A DNA stretch of 64,000 bases from Papaver somniferum (lineage: Eukaryota; Streptophyta; Magnoliopsida; Ranunculales; Papaveraceae). Both the position numbers and the translations under genes were made by a program. This document shows, in pieces, positions 11,278 through 21,467 of this stretch. The stretch spans positions 152,262,920 to 152,326,919 of the forward strand of contig NC_039358.1 of the NCBI RefSeq assembly GCF_003573695.1, given 5' to 3'. The notes under the pieces were generated by a model, which saw nothing but the letters and a program-made list of their open reading frames with translations, searched no databases and was not told where the DNA came from. Each line of letters opens with the position of its first letter. Position 1 is the stretch's first letter.

Positions 11278-12605
11278 ACGAATTTTTCCTTTCTAACAAA
11301 CTAATCCTTCGTAATAACAAACTTCCTCTTTTGTCTTTGTTACTGGTGTAGCCGCCTATCGGAGAGGAGAGTAATCTAATTAGGTGAAATCTCTTACGAC
11401 CGCTCATTTTAAAGTCTTCTTTGGGATTGAGAAGCTCTAGCGCGACCCGTTGGTGAGAAACTAGATAATTGCGGTTTATCTTTGTTTTCGATTGATTTGA
11501 TTGACTAACAGTGGTTGAAATATGATTGCACCTAGTTTTTTTATTCTTGAGAATCTTCTCTTCTAATATAAGATTCACTCAAACTAGTTCAAAGTTTCGA
11601 CAAAGATCTTTAGACTGTTGTTAGTTCTAAAGACGATCTTGTGATAATCCATTGTTAACAGACTCCGTTCTGTGCGTGATTGATCACAAGAGATTCAAGT
11701 GATTGTGTGCAGGTTTTTATTGAAGATTTAAGAACATTTAAAGATAAAGAAGATATTGAAGATCTGACTTGGGTTTTATAATCTTTGGTGTACACAATAC
11801 TTGTTTCGGTAAAAGAGGATCCAACTAATAATCGGTTTATCCTTGTGGTAGATTGGATTGATTAATTGAGTAGATCGGCATCAATACGTTTCCTTGTGAT
11901 TAAAGGTATCGATTGGCTTAATCTTAAACGATTACCTTAGGGTGATTGAACAAAAGATGGATCTAGACCCGACGAAGGAGTTTATGTTAAGATAAACGGA
12001 AGAGCCTTTGTCCGACTCATATCACTTGGTTGAATAGCGTTGATACCAAACAGATTTCTTGTTCCTTTCCTGTTTGGAATACGAACCAAAGGGATTGTTC
12101 CAAGTACATGACTTATTCATAGGTCGGAGTCGTGGGAATACAGACGGAACTAAGTGAACTATAGGGTTAGTTGCTTGGTCTCAACTATACTAAGTTAGGT
12201 GTAATTTTGTGTAGCGGCTTAATCCTGAGAGTATTCAATTCTGGACTAGGTCCCGGGGTTTTTATGCATTTGCGGTTTCCTCGTAACAAAATCTTGTTGT
12301 GTCATTTATTTTTATTTTCCGCATTATAATTGTTTTATTATAATTAAAGTAAATTACACAAACGTTCTTTCCTATTTACTTGATAAGCAATCCTATTGTG
12401 TTTGGTTAAGTCCGAACCTTTGTATCAAGTAAAGATACGTCGTTGTTGTATTGACTCGATCTCTTATCCATAGACAATCACACGAAGTGTGAACCGATTA
12501 GTTGTATTGTCTCGACTCAGTCCATAGACAATCACTTTCGGAGAAAGGACTTATAGGTAGGAAAAGTTTTAGCTTGAGGTATATTTGGGTACCCTCGCCT
12601 TTTCA

Positions 12606-13927
12606 TCTTCAACTAGTTTCATTTGATTCATTTTAACTAGTTATGGTTGAGATGAATAAGGTTGATATGAGAGTAATCATATGGCTAACCTTGGTTAACC
12701 ATTTGTGAACAAACATGGTGTACACGTTTAGGTACGGTTACATAAACCTAAATGAGGGTACATTTCATTTGTGTGTAACAAGCTAAGTTCGATCTAACGA
12801 TCGAAAGATATTAGCTTGTTTGAATCAGGTTTTTCATCTAACGGTGATTATTGAATGTTTTGTTGCCAAGGTAACTTGGATTGCAAACCCTGATTTGAAA
12901 ACTATATAAAGGAAAACTCTAGCAACTGGGAAACCGAATCCCTATACCTCCTGTGTGTTACTAGTTGCATAACTAGAGTCGATTCTCCTTTAACCTAGGT
13001 TTCTTCTCGAGACCCTGTAGGTTAACGACTTGAAGACTTCATTAGGATTGTGAAGCCAAACCCAACTATTCTCTTTTAGTTGTGTGATCTCATCTTGTTG
13101 TTTCTATCATGTTGAGTTCAATTGAAATAATTGGCTCGAGATTTTATATCTCCGATAGGCAAGATAGAAAAGTAATCACAAACAACTTCGTCTCATCGTT
13201 TGTGATTCCACAATAACTTGTTTTGCTAGTCGATTAAGTTTATTATGAGGTGATTGATAATTCTAGGTTATTCATCGGGAATATAAGTTCGGGTTATAAA
13301 TTGGTTCATGTTCACCTTGATTTATCAAAAGACGGAACAAAAACTCTTGGGTATTTCTGTGGAGACAGATTTATTCAATCTTATAGACTTTTCTGTGTGA
13401 GATAGATTTGTCTATCAAGTCTTCGACTTTGGGTCATATCAACTCTTGGTTGTGGGTGAGATCAGCGAAGGGAATCAAGTGCGTAGCGGCTTAATTCAGT
13501 ATGGTGTTCAATCTAGACTAGGTCCCGTGGTTTTTATGCATTTGCGGTTTCCTCGTTAACAAAATTATGGTGTTTGTGTTATTTCTTTTCTGCATTATAT
13601 TTTGTTATATAATTGAAATATCACAGGTTGTGTGTTAAGATCAATCAATTAGAATATCCAACCTTGGGTTGTTGATTTACATTGATTGACACTTGAACAT
13701 TGGTCTTTGGTACCGTTCAATTTCCTCCTCTTATTCAATAGGGCTCGCACATTTGTATTTGTTGATTGCGGATTGAATTAAGAGTTGGAGATATTAAACT
13801 CTTTGATATACTTTACTCTAGATTGATTCTGACTGTCTAGTTGATTCTCTAGTAAGTATATTGGAGTAAGTCCTCTCAGATTTCCAAACGAATTGTTGGG
13901 TGTGGTTGTTAGACCCTTGCATTTTCA
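12606..13927 (+). mobile_element. 3' half of the A2 5' LTR
   Basis: Homologous to 18871-20312. It starts abruptly after the B1 LTR end and finishes TTAGACCCTTGCATTTTCA, two bases before the primer site. A TATA box lies at 12902-12910 (CTATATAAA). Confidence 0.8.
12902..12910 (+). promoter_or_regulatory. TATA box of the A2 5' LTR
   Basis: CTATATAAAGG, equivalent to 19168-19177 in the 3' LTR and to minus-strand sites at 32816-32825 and 38978-38986 in A4. Confidence 0.5.
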
Positions 13928-13929
13928 AA

Positions 13930-13944
13930 TGGTAACAGAGCAGG
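13930..13944 (+). other. Primer-binding site of A2
   Basis: TGGTAACAGAGCAGG, one mismatch from the TGGTATCAGAGC initiator-Met tRNA site used by plant copia elements, two bases after the LTR. The following leader (about 13945-13990) is shared with A3 and A4. Confidence 0.8.
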
Positions 13945-13990
13945 CAAACACATTAAAGACCTTACAAGTCTGTGTTTGTAGCGATATGAT

Positions 13991-15488
13991 ATGGACAAAG
14001 GTGCTATCTCTATAAATGTACCACCAGTCTCCAATGGATATGATGGGTTTATGTAGTTAATGGCTATGATGCTCCCGTTGTGGCAGTAGGGAATGCAACT
14101 GTTCCAAAGAACGTTGGTGAATACAATACTGCCGAGATACTTGCTGCAAAGCAAAACTCCGACGGTTTGAATGCCATCATACATGCCATTACCCCAGATT
14201 TTCAGCACCATGTGACAACGTGCACTAGGTCTAAAGATGCTTGGGATATCTTAGAAACCGTATTCGAAGGAAATACAAGTGAAAAGGAAGCTAGGATTCA
14301 AAACCTTAATTCTGATTGGGAAAATATTCGTATGGCAGATGAAGATTCATTTGATGAGTTTAATCACAAAGTGTCTGAAATTGGTAATGCACCTTTTGCA
14401 TTGGGTAAGACTATTCCTGAAAAAGACATTGCGATGAAAATTCTCAGATCCCTGCCATCTAGATACGATTCTGAAGCATGCCATCATTGAAGGATATAAC
14501 CTTGATGCTCTTTCCAGGAATACACTGGTTGGAAAGCTAAAGATCTTTGATCATGAGCATACATCCAAAGTTGGAAAGGATGTTGCCTTCAAAGCACAAA
14601 GGAACACTAAATTACTTGACAAAAGTTAAAGTGTTTATGTCTCTGAGGATGATCTTTCTGAGACTGATCCATCAGATGAAGATATTGACAAATCAGTCTC
14701 TATGATCACAAGACAGTTTAGAGATCTTCTATTGAAGAGAAGTAAACGGTTCTCCATAGACAAACCTAGGTCGTCAATTACACCTCCACAATCGCATTCC
14801 TCCTAAAAACAGGGATGCTGACGAGGCTGAGGACGAGGATATGCCACAGTGCTTTAAGTGTAAAGGTTTTGGTCATTTTGCGAATGAGTGTCTGAACCGT
14901 AGAAAATATACTGGAAACAAAAGTCTTGCTGCAACCCTTGATGAAATGTCTGATCACTATGATTCCAATGAAGACGAAAAATCAAGTGTTGCACTTCTTT
15001 GTGAAGATATTGATTTTGATAATTGTAGCAATACATACATCAATCTTGATATCCTTCCAGAAGAAGACTCAATCAATCTGGAAGAAATTAACTTTTCTGT
15101 TGGAAACTCTATGTCTGATTTTTCAGGTTCCACTATGTGCCTAGCAGCTTGCACATCTCGGGCGTCTGAATCATCTTATCCAGTGACATGTTCTTATTGT
15201 TCACTCAAGGGTCATGAACTTTGAAAGTGTTTCAAGTACAAACACAAGATGAGACATGTCAAGAGAATTCAAACAAGAGCAAATCGCCTAGCAAACAAGC
15301 TCAAACTTGTTCAAAAAATCGCTGAGGTATGTAAGATTTTATCCTCTTCAAAGAAGTTGGTTTCCAAAGACAGGTCAAGACCACTAGAGAAAAGAGTATG
15401 GTCTAAAAATTTTGAGAGACATGGATCTATGAATTCCTTTCAAAAAGGTGATGGTGGACAAATTGTTGTTCACCACAACACAATTTAA
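13991..15488 (+). pseudogene. gag: Gag of A2, SIRE-type, broken
   Basis: Gag is the structural protein that forms the particle. The likely start is the ATG at 13991 (MDKGAISINV). An apparent internal deletion and frame change near 14050 are followed by a UBN2-type gag core at 14080-14490 (motifs DAWDILETVFEG, MKILRSLPSRYD). Another frameshift at about 14480 leads into a conserved stretch with LDALSRNTLVGKL. Knuckle 1, CFKCKGFGHFANEC, lies near 14847-14890, followed by an acidic region. Knuckle 2, CSYCSLKGHEL-stop-KC, near 15190-15230, has an in-frame TGA. A basic tail ends at about 15488. No pol follows. Assignment to the SIRE/Maximus lineage rests on knuckle 1, LTR length and polypurine tract. 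Confidence 0.8.
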
Positions 15489-15834
15489 TTGTGTTGTTTT
15501 GGGGCATCTTGTCTCATGTGCCTGGTAAAAAGAGACAAGATTATGCACACCTCAGGCTTAAGAGAAAATCGGCTTTTCTTTCTTAGAGTTTCAATATGAT
15601 TTGGAATTCTTACTTTTCAATTGATATTGGAAAAGACTTCCCTGTGTATTCAATAAAAGAGGGTTATTCTCGACAATTCTACTCTCTTTAGGGTCGTGAA
15701 TTGTGCGTGCGTGAACCTGTGTGGTTAAAAGGTTCCGTAACCCTACATTATTTTTTCCTTCTTTGAAACTCTTTTCATCTTAAGACTGCTTGTTGAGTTT
15801 AAATTGTGATTTCCTCTCACAAACCCATACACGT
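15489..15834 (+). mobile_element. Spacer between gag and ORF2 of A2
   Basis: No open frame or motif. This is where pol would sit in an autonomous element; only about 350 bp separate gag from ORF2. Confidence 0.5.
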
Positions 15835-16197
15835 ATGGAGACTCCAAGCATCATCTGTTCTGGTGGAAAATATGTTAATATGATTGTTAAGACATCAATC
15901 ATGAAGGAAAAAGAGAAATCTCCGTTACCTCCAACCTTGAGAAGAAAAAGAAGGAATGCGAGGAAGCCAAGAGCTGTTCCTTCAAATTCTCAGAAGTTTT
16001 CTGATGTTCTTGAAGAGTTGAAGGAAGCGAGGAAGGAGATTCAACAAATAAAGGATTTTGCTATGAGAACTCTCGAAATTCGGAAGGCCCTGATTCGACA
16101 TCATCAGCCTATAAGGTTTGTTGAAATTGACTCCTTTCTCCATGAACCTTATGTTCCCATTGTTGTTGACGACAAGGAGTTCGGGGACGATAAATAA
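15835..16197 (+). CDS. Small accessory ORF (ORF2) of A2
   Basis: 121 codons from the ATG at 15835 (METPSIICSGG); an upstream in-frame non-ATG extension is ignored. There is a strongly basic segment (LRRKRRNARKPR) at about residues 34-45. A predicted coiled coil follows (DVLEELKEARKEIQQIKDF), and the C-terminus is acidic. It occupies the same position as ORF2 of A1 and A4. Sequence similarity to those is weak, so homology rests on position, size and coiled-coil character. No membrane span. Function unknown. Confidence 0.45.
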   Translation: METPSIICSGGKYVNMIVKTSIMKEKEKSPLPPTLRRKRRNARKPRAVPSNSQKFSDVLEELKEARKEIQQIKDFAMRTLEIRKALIRHHQPIRFVEIDSFLHEPYVPIVVDDKEFGDDK

Positions 16198-17778
16198 TTC
16201 TTCAGAGGTCTCAATGTCTAGTAAATCTTATTTTTCATATTTTTAGAATAATAACTAGGTTTGGAATAGCCATTATTGTGAGTACACATAGCCATGTACA
16301 ACGCTTTGTCATCTTCATGTTTTAGATTTATTTATTTAAATTCTAAGTTTTTTTGAAACATGATTTTTTGCAATTTTAATCTTTATGATTTTATGATTTT
16401 ATATATTGCAAACTGTTATGGGATATGTTGTTTACGTCCATGAACCGGTGACTGTCCCATACTTGTTTAAAAGTTATCTATATTATGTCGGTATGAATGT
16501 ATTGATAGAATATAGAATGAAATTTTGACATTACAAAAGTTAAAGCCTTTTATGTCATTGTTTTGATGGAAGAAAGTATAAAACTTTTGTTTACAGGGAT
16601 TAAGTCTATTATATGTCATTGTGCAAATAGTGATGGAAAATAGAATGAATCCTTGTCTATTCTGAAGTATTGGTCGATCTCCGATCCACATTTTTGTGCA
16701 TATACTGTGTTGCTCCGTAAGGTTTCTTGTGTTTGAGCATAAACGATTGAGTTGATCATTCTCTTATGATTAACTTAGTTGTTGCTCCGTAAGGTTCCTT
16801 ATGTTTGAGCATGACCAACTAAATTGATCATTCTCTTTTGGTTATTTTAATTGTTGCTCCATAAGTTTTCTTATATCGAGCATGACCAATTGAATTGATC
16901 AAGTTGTGGTTAATTTGGTTGTGTATTCCAATTAAATTAATCGTGGGTTTCTTGTGATTAATTTGGTTGTATTTTTTCGATTGCATTAATCACAGGTTCT
17001 CTTGTGGTTAATTCAATTGAATACTTTGGATTCAAATTCATGTTTTCATGTGATTTGAGTTATCCAAAAGAAATCCATCTTTTCTTGTGAAAGTAAGGTC
17101 GCCTTAGTTGTTCTTTCGGGAATGACATTTTATGGGGGAGAGTTCATTTTAAACTTGTACTTAATTTCAAAATCTTTGTGGGGAGTGAGGATGTGGAATA
17201 TTAGGGGTTGTCTTGTATCTTTATTAACTCCTTGATGAATGCATTTAGCTTCGGCTTAATGATGGCATCTAAATAAGTTGATATGGTATTCTCTTTTGGT
17301 CGTGAACTATCTCTGTGAAAATTTCATGAGGATCCCACTAGTTTTCGTACCTTTGCCAATTTATATTGACAAAATGGGGGAGAATTAATGTGTAGTGTGA
17401 TACTACAAATACATATGGTTTACGGATCATTATGTAAGGGGGAGTGGTTTTCATGTCGAGATGAAGTATTGACTAAGGGGGAGTGATACATATCACCGTA
17501 GTATTGTTGTCAAAGTTTTGATACAATTGAACTTTGATGTTGTACTATGACACTGTATAACAACGATTGAGAGCATTTCGTTTTCTCATTGTTATCGCTA
17601 CGGATCATCAACAACTGTGATGCTGAACTTACAACCTTTAGGATCACGGAGTACTTGGAAGTGACGAAGATTTCGATTCGCGTTGAAGATGCCAAGGAGA
17701 TCAAGCATTTGGATGAGAAGCTACAATTTCTATCTATTTTGTAATCCATATGTATTGATAATTTTGTCACTAAAATTG
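16198..17778 (+). mobile_element. 3' untranslated region of A2
   Basis: Non-coding. Tandem repeats lie at 16709-17040, and there are three polypurine-like decoys before the true tract: AAAATGGGGGAGA (17371), TAAGGGGGAG (17435), CTAAGGGGGAG (17473). It is homologous to 5892-7752 and 34185-35740 on the other strand and to the fragment at 45200-45864. Confidence 0.65.
16709..17040 (+). repeat. ~73-bp tandem repeats in the A2 3' UTR
   Basis: Units begin TTGCTCCGTAAGG at 16709 and 16782 and TTGCTCCATAAG at 16854, then decay. Each contains GAGCATGACCAA and TTGATCATTCTC-like blocks. Inverted homologous arrays are at 6640-7220 (A1) and 34930-35225 (A4). Confidence 0.65.
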
Positions 17779-17792
17779 ACAAAGGGGGAGAT
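17779..17792 (+). other. Polypurine tract of A2
   Basis: ACAAAGGGGGAGAT directly before the 3' LTR. Confidence 0.75.
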
Positions 17793-18500
17793 TGTTAGAG
17801 CACTGCTCGGTCGAACTCGCATGCGTCGCTATCTCAAGCATGTTTTTCAATGTTAGTGATCAAAACTATAAGTCTTGATTTCTAGCCTATTTATAGATGT
17901 CTCGGACTAGGACATAGATAGTGCAGTTGAGCTTAGATTTCACAGAGTTCATCATTTGAAGACGAAGAACTACTAAGGGGAGCATGTGGAACTTCTTCGA
18001 TAAAAGGTATGTGAAGACTTGAACTCATCTATCACTTGGAAAGTATATTTTTACTATCTCCTATATTGAGACATAAGTCGTGTTAAGATATAGTTTTATC
18101 TATACACATTTGAGATTTCGAGCTGAGTATATCTCGCTTACATATTTCTCGAAATATGTGTTGGTAAGCTTTCGCTTCGACCAAGTTCATATTATATCAT
18201 GAGAAAATTGCCGAGTAACATCTTACATGGTTTGTGTGATACAATCATTTGGTGTAAGACTTAGAATATTTCGATAATGATTATTTCAATATCTTGAGAA
18301 TTGCTTTGATGCTAATAGTGTGTGAAAACGGCTATTGTCATTATAGAAGAATGTTTCAATGATTGAAATAAAGAGTTGAGAATGTAACCATGTTTGGAAA
18401 TAAGCATATATAGTGTGTTCGCACATTAGTTTATAAATCCACAAACCGGGAGCCAAGAGTATGCATATGTGTGTATACGAAATTGGTGAAGGAGACAAGA

Positions 18501-18716
18501 TAAGTATGCGTACCCGTACGCACACTGGAGGAAGTTTTCGAACCGAAAATATCTATTGGATTTGGGAATTACAAACTCCTGAACTAGTCACCTTAAGTAT
18601 GTGTACCCGTACGCATACTGGCGGAAGTTTTCGAACCGAAAATTTCTGTTGAGTTTGGAAACTTAACAAACTCAAATCCGGTTGCTTAAGTGCGCATACC
18701 CATACGCATACTTAAG
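18501..18716 (+). repeat. Three 93-bp-period repeats, each with a TATGCGTAC palindrome
   Basis: Units start at 18501, 18594 and 18687. Each starts with an imperfect hairpin such as GTATGCGTAC-CC-GTACGCACAC, followed in the first two by GGAAGTTTTCGAACCGAAAAT, itself partly palindromic. The repeat explains the repetitive chance frame 18461-18652. Confidence 0.75.
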
Positions 18717-19167
18717 CTGGTTACTTTGTCAAATCAGTCAGTTCATGGACTTAAATATTTAAATCATAAGGAATGCAATCTTTGCAAGCTGTGGATATAA
18801 TATTCATGATTGATTCAAGTGGATCAAACCGATTTGGTTTCAATTGTGTTTTTTATAGCAATTGAACAACTCTTTAACTAGTTTCATTTGAGTCATTTGA
18901 ACTAGTTATGGTTGATATGAATAAGGTTGATATGAAAGTAATTATATGGCTAACCTTGGTTAACTATTTGTGAACCAACATGGTGTACACGTTTAGGTAC
19001 GGTTACATAAACCTAAATGAGGGTACATTTCATTTGTGTGTAACAAGCTAAGTTCTATCTAACGGTTGAAAGATATTAACTTGGTTGAATCAGGTTTTTC
19101 ATCTAACGGTGATTATTGAATGCTTTGTTACCAAGGTAACTTGGATTGCAAACCCTGATTTGAAAAC

Positions 19168-19177
19168 TATATAAAGG
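19168..19177 (+). promoter_or_regulatory. TATA box of the A2 3' LTR
   Basis: CTATATAAAGG followed by ATAACTCTAGCAACTGGG, conserved in all A LTRs of the window. Confidence 0.5.
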
Positions 19178-20312
19178 ATAACTCTAGCAACTGGGAAACC
19201 GAATCCCCACACCTCCTATGTGTTACTAGTTTCATAAATAGAGTCGATTCTCCTTTAACCTTAGGTTTCTTCTCGAGACCTTGTAGGTTAACGACTTGAA
19301 GACTGCATTGGGATTGTGAAGCCAAGCCCAACTAATATATTTTAGTTGCATGATCTGATCTTGCTGTTTCTATCATGTTGAGTGAAATTTAAATAATTGG
19401 CTCGAGATTTTATATCTCCGATAGGCAAGATAGAAAAGTAATCACAAACAACTTCGTCTCATCGTTTGTGATTCCACAATAACTTGTTTCGTTAGTCGAT
19501 TAAGTTTATTGTGAGGTGATTGATAATTCTAGGCTGTTATTCGGGAATATAAGTCCGGGTTATCAATTGGTTCATATTCACCTTGATTTATCAAAAGACG
19601 GAACAAAAACTCTTGGGTATTTCTGTGGGAGACAGATTTATTCAATCCTATAGACTTTTCTGTGTGAGATAGATTTGTCTATCAAGTCTTCGACTTTGGG
19701 TCGTAGCAACTCTTGGTTGTGGGTGAGATCAACTAAGGGAATCAAGTGCGTAGTATCCTACTGGGATCAGAGACGTAAGGAGCGCAACTGTACCTTGAAT
19801 TAGTGTGAGATTGATTAGGGTTCAACTACAGTCCAGTCCGAAGTTAATTGATAGTAGGCTAGTGTCTGTAGCGGCTTAATACAGTATGGTGTTCAATCTG
19901 GACTAGGTCTCGGGGTTTTTCTGCATTTGCGGTTTCCTCGTTAACAAAATTCTGGTGTCTGTGTTATTTCTTTTCTGCATTATATTTTGTTATATAATTG
20001 AAATATCACAGGTTGTGTGTTAAGATCAATCAATTAGAATATCCAACCTTGGGTTGTTGATTTACATTGATTGACACTTGAACATTGGTCTTTGGTACCG
20101 TTCAAGTTCCTCCTCTTATTCAATCGGGCTCGCACATTTGTATTTGTTGACTGCGGATTGAATTAAGAGTTAGAGATATTAAACTCTTTGATATACTTTA
20201 CTCTAGATTGAGTCTGACTGTATAGTTGATTCTCTAGACAGTATATTGGAGTAAGTCCTCTCAGATTTCCAAACGAATTGTTGGGTGTGGTTGTTAGACC
20301 CCCGCATATTCA

Positions 20313-21162
20313 GGCGTATAAAAATATTTTCTTAATAAAGAAGAACATACAAAGTCAATAAAGACCATGCATCATAGTTCACATAAGATGATTGTGCACA
20401 TTCAAGAATCTCATAGTAATGTGTACTAATGCCCATTCTTGGACTTCCTTCTTTGTGATTCACCAACAATATTCTTGTAAAAGCTACAAATGAGCTTATA
20501 AGAGTAGTACTCCAAGAATCCAAGTTCCCAAGTCCAAGAGAAGTAGAACAAGTGCGACAAAATGGAGCGCAACACTCAAAAACAAGAGACGGGACAAATA
20601 CCAATCTTAACTCATCCAAATTCATGAATTCTCAACTCCTTTTTGAATATAATTCAAAGAGGAAGACAATGCAAAAATAATAAGGTAAATCCGAGTTCGG
20701 ACGAAGAAGTTACGGCCAAAACAAGTTTACCGAATATCGACGTCTACGATCAAGTATGCATACCGGTTTGCAGACGAATTTTCATGACCTGGAGCAGTAT
20801 GCAGATAGGTATGCGTACTAAAATCCCTGGATTTTAATTTTAAATGATGGTATGCATACCTGGTATGTGTACCATGAAGTCCAAACATCCCGAACTACTA
20901 TTTTCAAACCTAAACATTTAAGAACCTTAAACACAGATCAAGTTAGGTAGAAATGAACTATAAGCAAGATACCTGGATCATTATAAGTACTCTAAGCAAA
21001 TAAAAACACAAACCTTGATCAAGTTTATAGACATACCTTTTTAGAAGAATCCAATCGAATTTTACAGCCTTACCGAACATAATATGTGCGCCCCAATTCT
21101 CGTGCTTCCCTCACCGTATACATAGCAGAGCATTTCTTGGTGTGGATGCACTAACAACACAC
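20313..21162 (-). mobile_element. Uncharacterised segment at the 3' side of A3
   Basis: Lies between the A2 3' LTR and the ORF2-like frame of A3. It does not resemble the A 3' UTR seen elsewhere, but 20750-20875 has several TATGCATACC / TATGCGTAC motifs like those in the A LTR. It contains the open frame 20332-20625. Confidence 0.35.
20332..20625 (-). CDS. Hypothetical 97-codon ORF
   Basis: Starts at an ATG (MNLDELRLVF) and ends with LLTLYVLLY. It is Cys-rich early (FECCAPFCRTCST) and hydrophobic in two stretches. I do not recognise it, and no second copy is seen in the window. It could be a captured host fragment, a decayed env-like ORF, or chance. Confidence 0.2.
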   Translation of the reverse strand: MNLDELRLVFVPSLVFECCAPFCRTCSTSLGLGNLDSWSTTLISSFVAFTRILLVNHKEGSPRMGISTHYYEILECAQSSYVNYDAWSLLTLYVLLY

Positions 21163-21408
21163 TCAAGTTGTGTTGAGGTGAGCAATGTATTGCTCACCAC
21201 AAGTAACTTTTGGATTATCATGAAAGAGATCGCTTTTAGAACCTTTCACATCCAAATCCATCTTTCCAAAGAACTGCTTAAGTTCCAACATCACGGATAC
21301 TGCCTTCTCCATAATCATGGAATTTTCTGGGAGATCATTCATTTTCACACTCAAAACATCATTGAATTTCTTTGTTATCCACTTCAGAGTGCGTTTAGCA
21401 ACAATCAT
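21163..21408 (-). CDS. Possible ORF2 of A3
   Basis: 81 codons from an ATG (MIVAKRTLKWITKKF). It lies downstream of gag like ORF2 of the other A elements and has a heptad-like segment (MEKAVSVMLELKQFFGKMDL). Similarity to the other ORF2 copies is too weak to assert homology. Confidence 0.3.
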   Translation of the reverse strand: MIVAKRTLKWITKKFNDVLSVKMNDLPENSMIMEKAVSVMLELKQFFGKMDLDVKGSKSDLFHDNPKVTCGEQYIAHLNTT

Positions 21409-21467
21409 AACCTTCTCCCATTAATCTCTTCTAGAATTCTCGGAAGAGAATCAAATTGATTATTCTT

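Larger units (their letters stand above)
8741..12605 (+). mobile_element. Truncated copia B element B1: 3' UTR and 3' LTR
   Basis: From about TGGTATCAAT at 8741 the sequence follows, on the plus strand, the 3' UTR of B2 (minus strand, 27080-28480). It then runs through a polypurine tract and a full B LTR. Pol and the 5' half are absent: to the left lies the inverted A1 fragment, to the right the 3' half of an A LTR. The right junction parallels that of B2 (B LTR end against the middle of an A LTR), so B1 was most likely a full B insertion in the 5' LTR of A2 that later lost its left part. Confidence 0.6.
9784..12605 (+). mobile_element. 3' LTR of B1 (copia B family)
   Basis: Starts TGTTAGAGAATGGCTCGGTTG and ends GGTACCCTCGCCTTTTCA, the same ends as the B2 LTRs. 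About 2.8 kb. U3 holds a cluster of AACCGATCC repeats (10505-10720). A TATA box CTATAAATA at 11269 marks the probable R start, leaving about 1.3 kb of R-U5. The minus-strand frame at 11207-11578 reads through LTR sequence and is not a gene. Confidence 0.8.
12606..20312 (+). mobile_element. Copia A element A2: gag-only, 5' LTR truncated
   Basis: Order on the plus strand: A LTR remnant (12606-13927), primer site, gag (13991-15488), small ORF2 (15835-16197), 3' UTR, polypurine tract, full A LTR (17793-20312). No protease, integrase or reverse transcriptase is present between gag and the 3' LTR. This is the TR-GAG type of non-autonomous element. The right flank is GGCGT; the matching left copy is lost with the 5' half of the 5' LTR. 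Confidence 0.75.
17793..20312 (+). mobile_element. 3' LTR of A2 (full-length A LTR)
   Basis: Starts TGTTAGAGCACTGCTCGG and ends GACCCCCGCATATTCA. About 2.5 kb. U3 has a 93-bp triplicated block with palindromes (18501-18716). The TATA box is at 19168-19177, so R-U5 spans about 1.1 kb and contains the block GGTTTCCTCGTTAACAAAAT common to all A and B LTRs. Confidence 0.8.

Noticed and set aside
18461..18652. ORF with repeated RTRTHTGGSFRTEN
   Set aside because: Produced by the 93-bp tandem repeat in the A LTR U3; no conservation as protein.
18501..18716. CRISPR-like regular repeat spacing
   Set aside because: Three repeats with related spacers in a plant LTR; repeat and spacer diverge together and no array structure or cas genes exist.
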